Assembly: GCA_036386415.1 (NCBI GenBank)
Contig: DASVVT010000068.1
Coordinates: 1-64,000 of the forward strand
Reading direction: 5' to 3'
Length of the DNA: 64,000 bases
From: DASVVT01 sp036386415
Lineage (GTDB): Bacteria > Acidobacteriota > Blastocatellia > Pyrinomonadales > Pyrinomonadaceae
Shown here: positions 61,358 through 64,000 of the stretch, in pieces
How the letters are laid out: the number at the start of each line of letters is the position of its first letter
How positions within the stretch are numbered: position 1 is the first letter of the stretch
Notes under the pieces: generated by a model
Database searches by the model: none
Told to the model about the DNA's origin: nothing
Seen by the model: only the letters and a program-made list of their open reading frames with translations
Made by a program: the position numbers and the translations under genes

Positions 61358-62257
61358 TTACTCTTCACGGCTGAGGATGGAGAGCGCCCCGATGGTGATG
61401 AGCCAGCCGAAGAGTATGAACAGGGCGGCCAACGCGAGGCGCACGCCGAGCACGATGATCTCCCTCCACGTGCCGCCGACGAAAAAGTTCACCGTGATGA
61501 GAAGATAGGGGATGACGCCGAAGAGCAGAAGGCCGAGGAAGTAGACGAGCACAGAGCCGGGCCTGAGCGCGCGTGCGAGCACGTCCCTGATATTTCTGAA
61601 CGCGCCGCCCAGCCCGTGGCGCGCCGCCGCGATCCATAAATGAATCGCGACGAGCGGCAGGATGAGATAGAGAATCAGGAACCGCAGCGTCGAGAGAATG
61701 ACCTCTTTCCATGAGAAGACATCCACTGCCGCTCGCGCCGCAGCCGGACGCGCGGCTTCCGCTTCCGCGCCCACGGTGCGCCCCGCTTCGGTGACGGCAG
61801 CCGTCGCGTCCATTTGAAATTTACCGAACAGGTAGGCGACGAGCCACGCCAGCAGCAGCACGGGCACAGTGACGACGAGCAGCTTCCAGAAGTTGCGCGC
61901 TGCCCAGGTGAACAACTCTCGCGCCCTCACATCTCTCTCCACGTACCGCGTGCCCATCGCGTGAATAATGAAGAACAGGATGGGCGCGAGGAAGGCCAGG
62001 AGAAAGGTCAGGAGCACCTGCCAGACGCTGGCCTCGCGGACGGCGATGAAGAAATAGAGCGCTGCGAGGAGCGCGGAGTAGAGAATGAGAAGCAGTATGA
62101 GCGCGCGCCAGTTGGCGAACAGGCTCTTGGCCGCGCGCCCCATAGCCTTGAGCGGGAGAACGCCGGATGAGGATTGATCGGGCGCATCGGTCGCATCCCG
62201 TTCAGGCCTCTCGGCGCTCTCTACCTCTCGCGTGGCAGCATCTTCGTTGGTCGCCAT
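61358..62257 (-). CDS. Six-helix membrane protein of unknown function
   Basis: A 299-residue protein with an acidic soluble N-terminus (about 45 residues) and about six membrane helices, near 52-72, 80-101, 122-143, 190-212, 240-261 and 273-293. A soluble Ala-rich stretch lies between the third and fourth. No family was recognised. It starts six bases after the alpha-2-macroglobulin gene ends and overlaps the start region of the fusion gene, so all three are one operon. It may anchor or recruit the two periplasmic partners. Confidence 0.8.
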   Translation of the reverse strand: MATNEDAATREVESAERPERDATDAPDQSSSGVLPLKAMGRAAKSLFANWRALILLLILYSALLAALYFFIAVREASVWQVLLTFLLAFLAPILFFIIHAMGTRYVERDVRARELFTWAARNFWKLLVVTVPVLLLAWLVAYLFGKFQMDATAAVTEAGRTVGAEAEAARPAAARAAVDVFSWKEVILSTLRFLILYLILPLVAIHLWIAAARHGLGGAFRNIRDVLARALRPGSVLVYFLGLLLFGVIPYLLITVNFFVGGTWREIIVLGVRLALAALFILFGWLITIGALSILSREE

Positions 62258-62263
62258 TTTGCT

Positions 62264-64000
62264 TTATCTCCTCTCCAGGATGGTCATCGCGGAACTGGCT
62301 GTGTTGGCTTGCACAGAGGGCTGATACATCAGCTCTGCGTGCGCCGGTGGGATGCGGAACTGGCCTGGAACCTGCACGCGCATGGCATACTGGAAGGTCG
62401 CATCTCCGTCAAACACGTTTAAGAAGATGGCCGTCTTCTGGTCGCGAAACTCGCGCTCGCTGTACCAGTCCGTCCACTTGCCCTCCGAGTAGTTGAGGTT
62501 AATGCCACTCGCACGCTCGATCTGCTCGCAGCCCGCCGGGATCGGGTCTTCGATCATCAGGTACGCGCCCTGCGCGCCCTGTAGACGAAGCTTGACGACG
62601 AGCAGGTCGCCCGAACGTACGTCGCCCTTGAGCGGCTCAATAGCCCACTTGGCAGGCTCACCCGTCTCTTCCTCTTCCGTGACGCGCAGGCGCAGGTACT
62701 CGCGCGTGATCTTCAACAGGTCAGAGCCCTTCGCGGCTACGTCGCCCGCCGTGTAGTAATCCAGGTTACTGCTCAGGTAGAGCGCGCCGCGCCCGCGCTT
62801 GACCACACGCACCTCGTTGTTGCCAGCGACCTCTGCGGCCTGACGCTGGATGAGGAAGGGCTGCCCGGCGGCTACGTCCGAAGCGGTCATGCGGCGCGAG
62901 AGCACCTGCTGGCCGTTGACATAAATCTCGACGGTGTAGTCGGGCTGAAGCTCCTTACTCACCCTCAGATAGTCCGTCAGGCCGTAGATGGCGAAGGCCG
63001 TGTCCTTGGTCGAATCCCAGCGGTCGCCGAAGCGACGGCTGGAGACGAGCCACGAAGCGGCCTTCGAGAGCAGCTTGCTCTCCGGCATGATCTGCGAGAG
63101 AGCTTTCAGGGAAAGCGCGCTCGCCTCCGTGGTGTTGTTCTCCTTGTAGCCGTAGTGAGCCTGTCGGCTCGACTCCCAGAAGGCTTGAACGTCATTCGTC
63201 TTGGCCGAGCGTTCGATCTCGCCTGCGACCTCGGCAGCGCGCCCGTCGCTGCGATGCTTGAGCGTCAGCGCCAGCAGCGCGCGGCCATAAGGTTGCAGCG
63301 AGCCACGTTTATTAAAGAGGCCATTCGTATAAACTTCGTCCGCGCCACCGCTCATCTCCAGCGCATAGATCATGTAAGCGCGCGTTTCCAGATCAAGCTC
63401 CTGCCCCTCGCCGTCACGATTCGCGTCGAGCATCTGCTTCAACTGATCGCGCCCGCGCCCCAGGCGCTTCTCGTCGATAGCATAATTAGCGCCCCTGGCT
63501 ATCGTCAGCCCATCGACGACGTAGGCCGTCATGAAGGGATCGGATTTGTCGTTCTTCCACCAGCCCCAGCCGCCGTCCCCGTGCTGGTAGGCATAGAGAC
63601 GGTCGAGCCCGCGCTGCACCTTCTCGCCGATCTTGTTGGTGTCGCGAATCGAAGCGACCTTCACCTCCTGCAAGGTCTGCGAGACGATGACGTTGGGCAG
63701 GAAGCTGGACATCGTCTGCTCCGTGCAGCCATAGGGATAACTGGTCAGGTAATCGAGCGCGCCGAAGAGCGTGCCCGCCACGGAGGGCGACGCTTCGATG
63801 CGAAGGTAGCGCGCCTGCGCGTGCGCGTTGCCCGGAAGATTCAATGAGAAGGTTTTCTCGGCCTGCTCGTCCATGAGCGAGGTGGCTTCCGCCTGGTTCT
63901 GGCGGACTCCGCGCGGAATTACGTCGAGCGTCATCTCGACGGCGTCGGATTCCGCATCGGTCAGAGCCTTGGCGAGCACACGCACCTTGCCCGTCTGCGG
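62264..64000 (-). CDS. Alpha-2-macroglobulin family protein (C-terminal part; 5' end outside window)
   Basis: The frame is open to the window edge; about 578 residues are visible. The thioester motif GCTEQ occurs in SYPYGCTEQTMSSFLPN, as in bacterial thioester alpha-2-macroglobulins, which trap attacking proteases in the periplasm. A repeat-like alpha/alpha domain (GGWGWWKNDKSDPFMTAYVV) and a C-terminal receptor-like domain follow. Bacterial members in proteobacteria are often next to the gene for penicillin-binding protein PBP1C; here the next-but-one gene is a transpeptidase fusion. Confidence 0.9.
   Translation of the reverse strand, partial: PQTGKVRVLAKALTDAESDAVEMTLDVIPRGVRQNQAEATSLMDEQAEKTFSLNLPGNAHAQARYLRIEASPSVAGTLFGALDYLTSYPYGCTEQTMSSFLPNVIVSQTLQEVKVASIRDTNKIGEKVQRGLDRLYAYQHGDGGWGWWKNDKSDPFMTAYVVDGLTIARGANYAIDEKRLGRGRDQLKQMLDANRDGEGQELDLETRAYMIYALEMSGGADEVYTNGLFNKRGSLQPYGRALLALTLKHRSDGRAAEVAGEIERSAKTNDVQAFWESSRQAHYGYKENNTTEASALSLKALSQIMPESKLLSKAASWLVSSRRFGDRWDSTKDTAFAIYGLTDYLRVSKELQPDYTVEIYVNGQQVLSRRMTASDVAAGQPFLIQRQAAEVAGNNEVRVVKRGRGALYLSSNLDYYTAGDVAAKGSDLLKITREYLRLRVTEEEETGEPAKWAIEPLKGDVRSGDLLVVKLRLQGAQGAYLMIEDPIPAGCEQIERASGINLNYSEGKWTDWYSEREFRDQKTAIFLNVFDGDATFQYAMRVQVPGQFRIPPAHAELMYQPSVQANTASSAMTILERR

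Overview
The window looks like a chromosomal segment of a GC-rich, Gram-negative-type bacterium, most plausibly an Acidobacteriota member of the Blastocatellia type. This placement is an inference. It rests on the mixture of exported DUF4097, DUF5916, DUF885, DUF1684 and VCBS-repeat proteins, CHAT/TPR and nSTAND/WD40 proteins, an M16 pair, and intergenic spaces packed with palindromic dispersed repeats. No rRNA, tRNA, phage, transposase or CRISPR array was seen.

Layout. 0.1-2.4 kb: overlapping pyrB-pyrC, ended by a REP-like palindromic element. 2.9-8.9 kb: a probable oxidative module of diheme cytochrome c, GMC oxidoreductase, small membrane protein and patatin lipase. 9-10.8 kb: an M49-like metallopeptidase, with a paralogue at 21.9-23.7 kb. 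11.4-19.8 kb: a CHAT/TPR protease converging on a translationally coupled TIR + nSTAND-WD40 pair, which is a candidate NLR-like signalling or defence locus. 20.5-27.5 kb: ornithine cyclodeaminase family gene, a small ORF, the second M49-like gene, a DUF1684 lipoprotein and an MFS/spermidine-synthase fusion bracketed by inverted MITE-like repeats. 27.8-33.3 kb (minus): hemE-hemH-SDR-hemY and a small exported protein.

33.4-40.8 kb: an ECF sigma/anti-sigma cluster with an exported HEAT-repeat protein and three DUF4097 proteins. Three promoters share TTTTGCCAC, then 15 nt, then GGTGTT (upstream of the HEAT gene, of the sigma gene itself and of the second DUF4097 gene). This outlines a small autoregulated regulon readable directly from sequence. 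A perfect 68-bp palindrome closes the cluster.

41-49.6 kb: a DUF5916 outer-membrane-type protein, three exported proteins of unknown role (one with DUF4214 and VCBS/FG-GAP repeats) and a methyltransferase. 49.9-54.7 kb (minus): catalytic M16, non-catalytic M16 and DUF885 peptidase. 55.1 kb: zinc-ribbon membrane protein. 56-58 kb (minus): nicotinamidase and nicotinate phosphoribosyltransferase (NAD salvage). 58.5-64 kb (minus): an alpha-2-macroglobulin (5' part beyond the window), a six-helix membrane protein, and a triple fusion of penicillin-binding transpeptidase, SpoIID-like domain and HEXXH protease. The last set recalls the alpha-2-macroglobulin/PBP1C pairing of proteobacteria with a novel architecture.

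The strongest candidates for something new are the ECF regulon, the PBP-SpoIID-protease fusion operon, and the TIR/nSTAND-WD40/CHAT locus. A further feature is the number of hairpin-forming dispersed repeats and short tandem repeats, some of which have entered coding sequence.
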